A DNA stretch of 22,438 nucleotides, from NCBI GenBank assembly GCA_001600875.1, contig BCLD01000026.1, positions 143,838-166,275 of the forward strand. Reading direction: 5' to 3'. This document shows, one piece after another, positions 9,060-17,852 of the stretch. The notes under the pieces were generated by a model, which saw nothing but the letters and a program-made list of their open reading frames with translations, did not search any database and had not been told where the DNA came from. This stretch comes from Solicoccozyma terricola. Taxonomy: Eukaryota > Basidiomycota > Tremellomycetes > Filobasidiales > Piskurozymaceae. The first letter of the stretch is position 1; each line of letters opens with the position of its first letter. The translations under genes and the position numbers were made by a program.

Positions 9060-10519
9060 GAGGAACCAGCAGAGCCAGTCCCAAGACCAGCACCGACCCT
9101 TCGACGATAAAGGAAGACGACGACGACGAAACCCCGGCCGCACCACGAGAAACCAATAACCCTCTCGATACGGCGATTCTTTCCTCACGTACACCAGATC
9201 AAACGCTAGGAATGCTCACCTGGCTACAGAGATCGTCGGATGGGCACTCGACAGGTTTTGACAAGGATGAACCAAGAAATGTCAATGAAGCGAGGAAGGG
9301 TGGTGATGCGTGGAAAGAAGCCATGAACAGAGAGCTGGAAAACATGCGCGAGAACTGGAGAAGGGTACTTGGCAAGAGCTCCGCACACCGCCAAATAAGA
9401 AGAAAATTGGAGCAAAGTGGGTCCTAAAGATCAATCGAGATGCAGAGGGTAACATCTTCCAGTACAAGGCTAGATTAGTCGCCAAGGGATACTCGCAGGT
9501 GCCAGGAGTCGATTGTCAGGAGACCTATGCACTCGTGGGTCGCACTACATCCTTGCGCTCCTGCTTACAATTGCTGCAACCCTAGATCTCGAAATCCTCC
9601 AAGCCAATGTTGAAGGTGCTTACCTCAATGGCAACCTTGATTTCCACATCTACATCGAGTACACAGAAGGCATCAGACCAAAGGAAGGATGTGATGGCCT
9701 CCAACTGAAGAAGTCACTATATGGTCCAAAGCAGTCCGGACGAACTTGGTGGATCGAGATGGGAGACAAACTGGCAAAGCTCGGATACAAACCGCTCGAA
9801 TGTGACTGGGGTCTCTATGTAAAATCAAGAGGCCAAAGGCATGGTCTGAAATCATCCTGGTCTACGTTGGCGACTTCGTTATTTCCGGGGACTCAAAGAA
9901 GGAGCTACAAGGTTTGCTAGAGAAGTTAAAAGATTCTGGAAGCTGTCGGATGGGCGAAGTGAGTACTATCCTGGGCATGAAGGTTACGCACGATCGCAGC
10001 GCTAGGGGGCTCTGGATGCCTCAACCAGCATAAATCCTTTGGAAAGGTGGGTCGACGCCATTTGGGCGGGATGCCACGATACCAGAAGGTCGACCACTGG
10101 CTATGTCTTCACGATCAATGGATCAGAAATCACCTGGTGCTCGAGGAGGCAGCAAACGGTAGCGTAATCGACCGTGGAAGCTGAGTACATTGCGACTGCC
10201 GAAGCAGCAAGAGAAGCGATCTGGCTTAGGAATCTATTGAAGGAACTGGGTTTCATGTCCCTCATTTCCACCACTCTCCATGTCGACAACCAAGGGGCTA
10301 TGCGACTAGCCACCAACCCGAGTACTCACCAACGGACTAAGCACATCGATATCAAACACCACCTCATTCGAGAGCTCATTGAAGGGCAAGTGATCGATCT
10401 ACGTTATGTCGCCACGGAGCAGCAGCAAGCAGATATCTTCACCAAGGCACTACCTGGTCCCCGACATGAATCAAACTCAATACAACTCAAGATACGACCA
10501 CCTCCAGCTCGAGGGGCAG
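9060..10519 (+). pseudogene. Decayed Ty1/copia reverse transcriptase and RNase H
   Basis: Copia RT/RNase H is spread over several frames. The order is an acidic pre-RT linker (E-D-D-D-D-E), then W-K-E-A-M-N-R-E-L-E-N-M, then after a shift near 9355 K-W-V-L-K-I-N-R-D-A-E-G-N and Y-K-A-R-L-V-A-K-G-Y-S-Q, and after another shift N-V-E-G-A-Y-L-N-G-N-L-D and K-K-S-L-Y-G-P-K-Q-S-G-R-T-W-W. The polymerase motif at 9863-9874 reads Y-V-G-D, not Y-V-D-D. Compared with the element at 19482, roughly 320 bp are missing near 10035. The remainder is the RNase H part: D-T-R-R-S-T-T-G-Y, a TAG where S-T-V-E-A-E-Y begins, V-D-N-Q-G-A-M and A-D-I-F-T-K-A-L-P-G. Protease and integrase are absent. Its 3' LTR follows directly. 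Confidence 0.9.
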
Positions 10520-10839
10520 TGTTGAATATAGACGCATCCGGTCATAGAACAATAGGCAACAGGACTCAAGATGGAAGGAAGGTTGGAAACACGAATGTCT
10601 CAAGGAATAGTGTGAGACATATGGAAGTGAGACAGAGAAACAATGTATCAAGTGCATTCCATTGTTATAGATCAACAACACTATTGTTGACTTAGGCAGA
10701 AGGGTAACCGATTTCTCTATTGTTCTAAAGCCGCTCCTGCATCTATATAGTCAGGGTAAGCGAGCTAGAGATTGTCGTTGTATTGAAGAAGCACCCATAT
10801 CCAATACTTTCACCTGCCTACAACCTTCGTCGAACAACA
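10520..10839 (+). repeat. Copia 3' LTR
   Basis: The LTR starts TGTTGAATATAG after the purine-rich GCTCGAGGGGCAG and ends CGAACAACA, giving TGTTG...CAACA ends and 320 bp. A TATA box (CATCTATATAG) lies near 10740, and a hairpin built on GTTGAC with its complement lies around 10672-10695. The same LTR recurs on the minus strand at 17853-18192, which confirms the right end. The next base, 10840, is coding sequence of the ABC transporter, so the element sits within that gene. Confidence 0.88.
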
Positions 10840-13179
10840 CCACTCAACAGTGGCGGTGAAGCTGATGAGCAGAAAGAAAAAGAAGGGCCCGGGCTCCCTG
10901 CGAAGGTTTGCCATGAAGTAGATGACCGCGTTGAAGCAAATCGCGTTTGTGACCTTGTACGGCAGGTCGACCAGCATGCTAGCAACCGCTTCGGCCGACG
11001 CGTGGACGAATGCGTATCGCTTGTGCTTCTCGACGATAGGTCGCTGGGCGTACAGTGTCAGAATCTAACACCAAGCCGCCGAAATTATCAGTGTCCGGTA
11101 TAATAAAGGGTGATTCCGACTGCTCACCTCTAGTGCGGACGCCAAAGCGTTCAGAGGGATCGAAAAGAAGATGAGCGATCTTCGGGAATAAAACGTGGAG
11201 GTTGTCGGCTGCACGTTGAAGAACACCGAACTGACGATGAGGCCCACAATAAAGTTCCCGAAGAGCTGAGTGAGCGTGAGGCTTGGGTCGGCACGGAGTC
11301 GTTGGAACCGTCGGCGAAGGCAAAGCTCAACTTGAGCCCCGAAGGAAATGGTGTATGGGGATGCAGGTCGCCTGAGCCAAGCCGTGAAGATGAATGACGA
11401 GCCACAAACCCCAATCAGCGCCAACAGCCTGTTTACTCACACCTTCTTTGACTGCTGGGCCCGTCTTGCCGCAAGAAACTCTTGATAATGTTCTCCCTTG
11501 ACCCCATACGTTGATTCGTATTCCTCGAGTTCCATTTGGAGCTGTGCATAGTTCTCGCTCGATTTCCAGCGGGCGACAAACTCCTTTGGCGTTTTGGGCA
11601 CCAACTGCTCAAACCCGGGACGGGCTCGACGTTCAGCTGGACTGGTGAGCGAAGTGAGAAAGTCGGGCGTGGTTGACTGTTCTGGGCAATGGAATCCCAT
11701 GTCCACAAAGAACTGCTTGGCAGCGTCGGTGGGTCCGAAGAAGATTTGTTCCCCGGCGTAGAGGACAGAGACTTTGTCGAACACCTGCCATCCTCGCAAA
11801 GGCGTGTGGGTGAGTCCAACATGCATGAGCTTTCAACCCTACTATATCTTGCTCACATCGTATGCACTCTGAGGAGCTTGGTAGATTGCCACAACAGCTG
11901 CCGAACCCCCGAGTTCTGTGGCCAAGCGCAGGGTTTTGCAGAACTCGATAGCATTTGCCGAGTCAAGGCCACGCTGTGAGAAGGAAGGATGAGGAAGGTG
12001 GCCTCGACCATGTTGACTAGGGAAGGACAGCTCACTGTCCAATTATCCCAGCTCTGGAGTGGAGCACCACTAAGGAGGGCTTCGGCGATACTTACTCGCT
12101 TCCGTCTGAGGGATGGAAGGCGCGATAATCAGTACCTGCGCCCGATACAATCATTCACGCACTCTCCACTGGACACACCCCGAACAAAGTCGTTTCCAAC
12201 ACGAGTGTTGACTGTGTGCGTGATACCGAACACGGCCATTGCGACATCCCGCATGTAGTGGGCAAATTGTTTGCGGGTCAGGCCGCCGGGAGGGTGGCGA
12301 GGCTGGAAGAATTTTCATAAAGGTGAGTATACACCGCTTTTGATGGTGAATCGACATGGATCCTCACAGCCCGCGCCTCTGCCGCAAATGTCAATGTTTC
12401 TCCGACCGTCAGTTGAGGGAAATGAACATCCTGTTCAGCACTGTAGATTGCTTCGCCGCGGAATTTGGTCGTCATCTGTTTCTGAGTGATTCCTGCAAGG
12501 AAAACAAACTCTAATAGTCGCGCCGACAGAGGCACTCGAGAAGGACCTCGAGAGACCCACCCCGGTAGTTTATGCGGGAATCCTCGAGCACGATCAACAT
12601 CTCCCCGGACTCTACCAAACCATCGAACCCACTCAGGATCTGGACCTTTCCCTTCTTCTTTGAGCTGATCGCGTCCTTCAACATGCCAATGCCCGAGATG
12701 AAGACATTGGAAACGGTCGGTTGAAAATCGGTATCGCTGCCGAAACCATGTACGCTAAGGTTCCTGTAAGCGACGTCGGCCTTGCGAAGAGTCTTGTTGG
12801 CGTCTCTCGAAGCGATGTCGACGATTTTCCCTGCCCAGGCTTTCGAACTGAAATTGGAAGAGTAAGGATCGAGATCCGACTCCTTCCTCGGGTTAAAGAG
12901 GTCATCCTCCTCTTCTGCACCCGGGTAGGGTGGTTGCGCTAAGCACAAAGTGAGCTGTCGGGCGAGGCTCCCTACCGTGGCATCCACCTGTACAGAACGT
13001 TCGGTGACGGTGACATCCGTGCCAGTATCGTCAACCACTGAGAGACATCCCAGAGGCTGAGTACCCAGGTGCGTCTGGTCCACGTATTCGTCGGGTCCGT
13101 ATGAGGCGGACATGCGACGAGGACCCACGCCTGCAACGTGATCTTGTCGGTCGTGGTTGTCGTTGAAAAGGGTGAACAT
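10840..13179 (-). pseudogene. PDR-type ABC transporter, N-terminal half, Walker A deleted
   Basis: PDR (ABCG) transporters pump drugs and lipids and have two NBD-TMD units in about 1,450 residues. Eight minus-strand exons join in frame: 13179-12561, 12492-12368, 12302-12159, 12098-12036, 11973-11857, 11784-11441, 11371-11128 and 11064-10840, 627 codons up to the copia LTR. The start ATG at 13179 has a TATA box about 60 bp upstream. The N-terminal domain leads to S-G-E-M-L-I-V-L-E, which is followed at once by D-S-R-I-N-Y-R-G: the P-loop G-x-x-G-x-G-C-S/T and its flank are missing. The rest of NBD1 is present: [28 protein letters not shown] and R-G-L-D-S-A-N-A. The signature reads V-S-S-G-E-C where V-S-G-G-E-R is usual, and the splice after it fits only by dropping a conserved basic residue. 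TMD1 begins at S-P-Y-T-I-S-F and stops at the LTR. The rest of TMD1, NBD2 and TMD2 are absent. Confidence 0.92.
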
Positions 13180-13240
13180 GATGAGGGAGATTTGTTTGGA
13201 TATTCGTCCCAGAAGTGAGGGGGTGTTCGCATCTGAAGCA

Positions 13241-13248
13241 TATATATA
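13241..13248 (-). promoter_or_regulatory. TATA box of the ABC transporter gene
   Basis: The minus strand reads TAGTATATATATGC about 62 bp upstream of the ATG at 13179. The position and the clean first exon support both the start choice and this core promoter. Confidence 0.55.
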
Positions 13249-13249
13249 C

Positions 13250-13803
13250 TACCCTGGCCTCGCCTCACGGTTGCACTGATCATGTTGCTGATACAGGCGT
13301 CGGTGATTAACACGGTCAACAAACGAATGCATAAGACGCGGGAGGAGTGAATAATTTGTGACATCATGGGACATGGTCCCACACCTGCTGAGGCCTTGGG
13401 GACTCGCCTAGTCAGCGTCATTGTGGTTGAGCGCCCATGCCGCCGGGACGGTTGAAACTTGTACTTACACTAATCTGGGTTCACATCCCCGGTGGACTAG
13501 TGCATCCGGCCCCAGGAGGGACTGTGGGACTGCGGGGCTGTGGGACTTTGGAAGGGTGGGATTGTCGCACGCGAACTCCAATGAACTACACGTGCGAACT
13601 CCAATGAACTAAGGTCCTTTGCCAGACGGGGTCCGGCGAAGGAAAGGAACATCCTGCTGTAAGAACATAACGTTTTTGAACGGGTTTCAAGAATCGTCGT
13701 TAGCAGTTGACGCCCTGAGCGCTCAACCGCAATATAAACGCCGCCGAATTTGCCACGCGGTTCAAACCCAAAGTGAAACGCTGAGATTGCCGTACAGAGC
13801 ATC
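13250..13803. other. Divergent intergenic region with small repeats
   Basis: This region lies between the minus-strand ABC gene and the plus-strand sterol glucosyltransferase and should hold both promoters. It contains a tRNA-like stretch at 13410-13498 (see findings), a G-rich run with GGGACTGTGGGACT-type repeats at 13518-13555, and a 23-bp direct repeat at 13571-13610. Plus-strand sequence at 13804-13873 reads L-L-T-T-E-D-E-Y-D-D-S-A-D-T-E. That resembles the acidic N-terminal part of Atg26-type proteins and may be an upstream exon in another frame. Confidence 0.5.
13571..13610. repeat. Tandem direct repeat, 23-bp period
   Basis: GCGAACTCCAATGAACT occurs at 13571-13587 and again at 13594-13610, separated by ACACGT. 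It is a two-copy repeat just upstream of the sterol glucosyltransferase remnant, and no role is evident. Confidence 0.8.
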
Positions 13804-13895
13804 AACTTGCTAACCACCGAGGATGAATACGACGACTCGGCCGATACCGAGGCGGACGCTACTACCTTGTTGACGATGAGACCACGCCGCGTCAG

Positions 13896-15377
13896 TTGTA
13901 CGATACGGGTGGTACTGATGGGATTTCCAGAATCGGGAAGAACCGTCGTGGAGAGTGGATAGGTCCGATCGAGGAGGATGAACCTACGGCCAAGAACACG
14001 ACGAGAACCATGGACCCTGTGACGGGGGTCACGACATCGACGGAACCTCTTGAGAATCGCACCTCCGTACAATCGTCTTACCGGATATCTTCGACAGATC
14101 TATCAGATCTCAGCCAGCGTCTGGCTGTGTTGAGCGTCAATCAGTATACTACGAACGATCAGAATGGAGACGACGAGCATCGCGAGGTGGTGACGGGGGA
14201 AGAATCACCGTCGCCGCAAGAGACCACACCGACCGGAGACAGGCAGCAAGACATCGCAGCCAGAGCGGAGGAAATACAACGTATGCTCACGCATGACGAC
14301 GTGCAACTATTGTGCGCCAAGCCCAGGAAGGAAGGGGAGGATAAAACTTCGCCATCACCTGGACGTCGACCGTTTCCTGAGAAAGCGATCGTGACTGGTT
14401 CGCCGAAACAAATGGATGATGCCTCTTGTTTCAGATCGCCATCTTCGCCAGCGACTCCGGAAGAACAGGTTCAAGGCGGTATCGAGACGGGACACGATCA
14501 ACACATGACCGACGAAGACAAGCTTGGTGCCATTCAAGAGGAATTCGGAGACATTGCCGGTCTACAAGAAGGCGACGAGCCAGAGCGTTTTGTAGCACAA
14601 TCTCAAGGTGCCCTCTTTCGGGGTATCATCATCGTCGGCGTCATCCACCTCACGACCCATCGTATGACATTTCACGCGATGATGCCCCCACCACATTCGA
14701 TACAGAGTGAGAATGGCCATTCGGACGGTCATGCCACCGTCATCCACGCTGGACCGGTGACGATCTGTCGTCAGCACAGCATCTATGGCCACAAAAAGTC
14801 TCGTGTCTGGAAGGAGTTGACAGGAGAGATGTGCACGACGTACCCGAGCGCAGACGAGACTGGACGCGTCAGGCCGATCCGATCGGTCCTGCTGTCGACC
14901 ATCAAGCGGTTATACCCGATCGACACGAACAGACCATGCGACATCAGATTCCGGTACACGACAGGAACCGAGGAGGAGGACTACCGATTCACCGTGGATA
15001 CTCAGGAGTCGGCCCTCGAGTGGCATCGGCAGCTCGAGGCGGCGATGTTCAAGCACAGTGGAGCGAGGCGCTACGCACGACTTCTGGCCAAACGGTCCCA
15101 GAGCCGGCAAGGGCTCTTCCAACAGGGTGGTGACACTGCCAAAGACGAAGCCGTAGATCCGGACATGCATTTCCACGAAGGCAACGACGGTTGAGAACTG
15201 CTGCGGGTATGTCTCCCATTCGCTCGCGTCGTCGATGCCGGATGCGAAGACTATATGAACTTTGGGCGGATCATCGCCCTCGAGGTCGATGTTGCCGATC
15301 CAGAGGGATCTACGAATGATCTTCTTCACTGCACGAACGGGCGTAGGGTCGCGTCAAGTTATTTCAGGTGGACCTGA
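13896..15377 (+). pseudogene. Sterol 3-beta-glucosyltransferase N-terminal (GRAM-PH) remnant
   Basis: Atg26/UGT51-type enzymes transfer glucose from UDP-glucose to membrane sterols. They carry GRAM and PH domains before a C-terminal GT-B catalytic domain and are usually over 1,200 residues. The 432-codon frame starting at 13896 has an acidic low-complexity N-terminus. A GRAM domain follows at residues 208-270 (E-E-F-G-D-I-A, G-A-L-F-R-G-I-I-I-V-G, H-L-T-T-H-R-M-T-F-H-A), then A-G-P-V-T-I near 289 and a PH domain at about 300-395 (S-R-V-W-K-E-L-T-G-E-M, T-Y-P-S-A-D-E-T-G-R-V-R-P-I-R-S-V, F-T-V-D-T-Q-E-S-A-L-E-W). The frame stops at TGA (15192-15194), but family similarity continues in the same frame (E-L-L-R-V-C-L-P-F-A-R, then G-R-I-I-A-L-E-V-D-V) to 15377. 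That TGA stands where tryptophan is expected. No second GRAM or UDP-glucose-binding domain follows; an FAD monooxygenase starts 200 bp later. Confidence 0.87.
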
Positions 15378-15578
15378 GCATTCGAGTATGCGCGAATGCT
15401 GTGTCAAGGGCGCGACAAAGGTTCAACCGAAACACGCGGAAGAGGAACAGGGGACGGAACGGTTCCGGGTTGAGCCTGACTGTGTTTCTGTATTACAAAA
15501 TGGATATTTATGGGCAGCCTGAACCTGAACATATCCTCGTCGGCAAGTCGTGGTCTGATATTCGTGTACGATTTCACC
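15378..15578. other. Junction between glucosyltransferase remnant and FAD monooxygenase
   Basis: About 200 bp. A plus frame at 15368-15460 (V-D-L-S-I-R-V-C-A-N-A) could be a frame-shifted continuation of the glucosyltransferase, because this family has an alpha-helical stretch here, but the similarity is weak. The rest should hold the promoter of the monooxygenase. No TATA box stands out. Confidence 0.35.
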
Positions 15579-16720
15579 ATGAGCATCGACAACGCCGACA
15601 GCAAGAAATTCAGTATCGTTATTGTGAGGAAAATCCTGACTTTGACTGTCACCGAGAATTGTCTTCTGATCATGAGATTTCAGATCGGAGGAGGCATTGC
15701 AGGCCTTGCAACTGTATCCTCTTCCAACCGAGTCGGAGTGAAGGAATTACGAGCTGAACTATGGCGCAAGTGTAACAGGCTATTGCACTTCAAGGTCCTA
15801 ACAGGCGCATCTTGATTGTCGAGCAGGTGCGTGCATTTGGTGGCGCCTTAACGATGTTGCTGATCTATTCCATTCAACATTCTCGCTTCTTGCGAGAGAT
15901 TGGTGCTGCGATCTCTCTGCAACCAAACGCTACCAAGTAAGCTGGTAGTATTTCGTGCCGGCAAGTTAGATCTGACAGGTTTCCTACACAGGATCTTAGA
16001 TGGTTGGGGGGTGATCGACTACATGAAGGAACAGTAAGTTCGTTCATTGTGAGGGGTTAGCGATGGCAGGATTACAAGCCTGTTGTCTCCTAAAAGCGGT
16101 GGGACGCGTGATCAAGGTGTAATTCATAGAGTGTCATGCACCCGCGGATCTGATGCCGACATCAGTATGCTATTACAATTCCAGATCTACACCTCGGAAG
16201 GCCTCCTCGTCAATCGAAGTACGTTGAACGTCGATTTCCAACACGAAACAGGACTAACGAGCTTCCAGTCGGCTACCACAGTGGAGTTCAACAAGGACGT
16301 GGCTGGTGCAGTGAGTGGTAGTCGTTTCAAGAGTGGTGGTTTTCGAATATTCAAAGTGAGGGGATTGTCACCCCTCAGGACCGCATCGTGCTTCACAGGT
16401 GGGTATCCACGATATCTTTCACTGTCGACTTGGTTGTTTACGATTTACAAGTGCTCAATTCAGAGTCGATCTTCATGAGTGTCTGAAATATCTCGCCACC
16501 CCCACACCACCCAAAGATCCGACATGTCTTGTCGAACTGCGCCTTGCCTCTCGAGTTGTGTTAAAGCTGCCTTCGACTCGACGCGCATGACTGAGTCACG
16601 AACGTGTGCTGATAAACGGCCGGGGGGTTTGAGAGACGATACCTTGCGTAAGATGCCTGTGACAACCACTGACTTGATATGGTGCTTCCTACCATACCAT
16701 GCAGTTGTTAGCCAATTCAC
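15579..16720 (+). pseudogene. FAD-dependent monooxygenase (salicylate hydroxylase-like), 5' part
   Basis: These flavoproteins hydroxylate aromatic substrates using NAD(P)H and O2. The ATG at 15579 (context CACCATGAG) opens exon 1, 15579-15623, followed by very small exons at 15684-15713, 15779-15826, 15878-15936 and 15992-16033, with introns of 51-65 bp. Joined, they give the FAD-binding fold I-G-G-G-I-A-G-L-A-T-A-I-A-L and R-I-L-I-V-E-Q, then E-I-G-A-A-I-S-L-Q-P-N-A-T-K and G-W-G-V-I-D. Further on come Y-T-S-E-G-L-L-V-N-R near 16190, D-R-I-V-L-H-R with a 66-bp intron before V-D-L-H-E-C-L-K-Y-L (16464 on), and L-R-L-A-S-R-V-V. The intron before 15878 ends CAA instead of CAG, so splicing there should fail. 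Frames break at 16034-16170 and after 16560; a degraded D-L-I-W-C near 16673 sits where D-L-I-I-G-A-D-G is expected. The C-terminal half, including the second FAD-binding G-D-A-A-H region, is absent. Confidence 0.8.
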
Positions 16721-16963
16721 GCCTATGATGATATAATTGGTCTCAAAAGACTGTTAGAATAAATTGCCTTGACAACTCCACGGCTGAACGACGTCTAGAA
16801 AGGACCTCTCAGATTCAGTCCCCAAAACGTATTTGGCACCGAAGTTTCACACAGGCTGATCACAGCCAGATTGCCGTCATGTATATTGTAATCTGCGTGG
16901 CCGTCCAACTACTATGCAGTCATTTAGCGAAGGATCCTCCAAAAAAATCTGCTGCATGGAATC
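16721..16963. other. Gap, nothing recognised
   Basis: About 240 bp between the decayed end of the monooxygenase and the next possible start codon. No continuation of the monooxygenase and no repeat was recognised. Confidence 0.4.
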
Positions 16964-17380
16964 ATGTCATCGACGTCCTTCGGTGCGGCATCCAAACTCG
17001 CCCCAACTCCACAAGAATTGATTGATCTACAGTCGTGAGTGGGGTGAAGTAGTTCTGTGGGTTTTGTCACCGAAGACCGCAGGTTAAGTGTTGCGTTGGC
17101 AATGAAACATAATCGTTCCTTCGATTCATTGCTTTTTCATTGCTTTCTAAACTTGACGTGGAGTGGCTGGCGATACGGGATCTCGATTGAGGTGCACTGT
17201 GAAAGCGATGCCATGACATTGGTCCCGAACCAAGCTGTAACGGCCTCAAAGGGTCAGTTATCGTTCTCCCAGCATTTCCAGGTAATCAAAGCGTCAGGAT
17301 CACTATGCTCCATCCACTGTTCATGCTGCAAACTTCAGATTGGATGCTCTGCTCTCTCTTTCTCTGCCTACCAACATTAG
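16964..17380 (+). CDS. Possible two-exon hypothetical protein
   Basis: An ATG at 16964 opens a 71-bp exon (M-S-S-T-S-F-G-A-A-S-K-L-A-P-T-P-Q-E-L-I-D-L-Q) that ends at a GTGAGT donor. A 48-bp intron ends CGCAG at 17082, and the joined frame runs to TAG at 17378-17380, about 122 codons in all. The second exon is cysteine- and serine-rich near its end and matches no family I know. From 17177 on, it belongs to the inverted duplication whose other arm is at 18508-19010. The two copies are not open in equivalent frames throughout, so this may be relic DNA and not a gene. The well-formed first exon and intron are the main support. Confidence 0.3.
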
Positions 17381-17632
17381 CTGCAGACATCTTGCAAGGC
17401 GTGGAAATTACCTTCGAAGGTAAAGGAATTAAGGTAGAAGAGTAATCAGTAACTGATGAGGGGAGCTGGGAACGTTATTCATCCAATGCTCAGTCGAAGT
17501 TAAAAAGGATTCAGCGGGTGGTAAGTGGCCTCAAGAAATAGTGGAAATGTGAAAAGGTAGGATTGAACGAGCAGTAAGACAAGTGACGAGTGCAGGCAAG
17601 TATCATGATTTCTGCTCATGTTTTCCCAGGCA
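17177..17632 (+). repeat. Inverted duplication, left arm
   Basis: Aligns by eye with the reverse complement of 18508-19010, with several gaps. Shared words in order include GGGATCTC-ATTGAGGTG, ATCGTTCTCCCAGCATT, ACATCTTGC, GAAGGTA...GAAGAGTA, TTCATCCAAT, CAGTCGAAGT, CTCAAGAAAT, GTAGGATTG and TGCTCATGTT. The left arm is shorter, with two deletions near 17365 and 17490. A short frame across 17375-17447 reads A-A-D-I-L-Q-G-V-E-I-T-F-E-G-K and closes with TAA; it is unrecognised. Confidence 0.8.
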
Positions 17633-17639
17633 GTGAACA

Positions 17640-17852
17640 TCATAGATATATAGGTTGCTAATTCATATCGGCTAGAGAATCAGGTGAACTCTTGCCAGTA
17701 TGGGCGTTGAAACCGTCTTCATGAATGACGAATCTGCTGCGGACCTTTGCAACGGAAGACGAGAGAAGTAACAAGTGGGTTCCTAGAGAAATGATTCTCG
17801 TCGTCGATGTTGGCAGCCCCGGAACCCTCCGGTTCCTGCTCAATCCCAACCA
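17640..17852 (-). mobile_element. Possible leader/start of internal region after minus-strand LTR
   Basis: Immediately after the minus-strand LTR end (…GAACAACA), the minus strand reads TGGTTGGGATTGAGCAGGAA, where a primer-binding site would lie if this LTR is a 5' LTR. A frame M-V-G-I-E-Q-E-P-E-G-S-G-A-A-N-I-D-D-E-N runs on for about 40 codons and is unrecognised. No gag or pol domain follows before 17640, so the LTR is effectively solo. An inverted repeat GGAACCCTCCGGTTCC lies at 17821-17836. Confidence 0.35.

Noticed and set aside
8648..10060. Idea that the inverted piece at 8648-8736 is the segment deleted from the copia copy at 9060-10519
   Set aside because: The piece falls within the deleted interval, but its sequence is much closer to the element at 19482 than the neighbouring copy is, and it covers only about a quarter of the deletion.
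13497..14072. 191-codon minus-strand open frame
   Set aside because: It lies opposite the sterol glucosyltransferase start, has no recognisable domain, and its composition mirrors the plus-strand frame.
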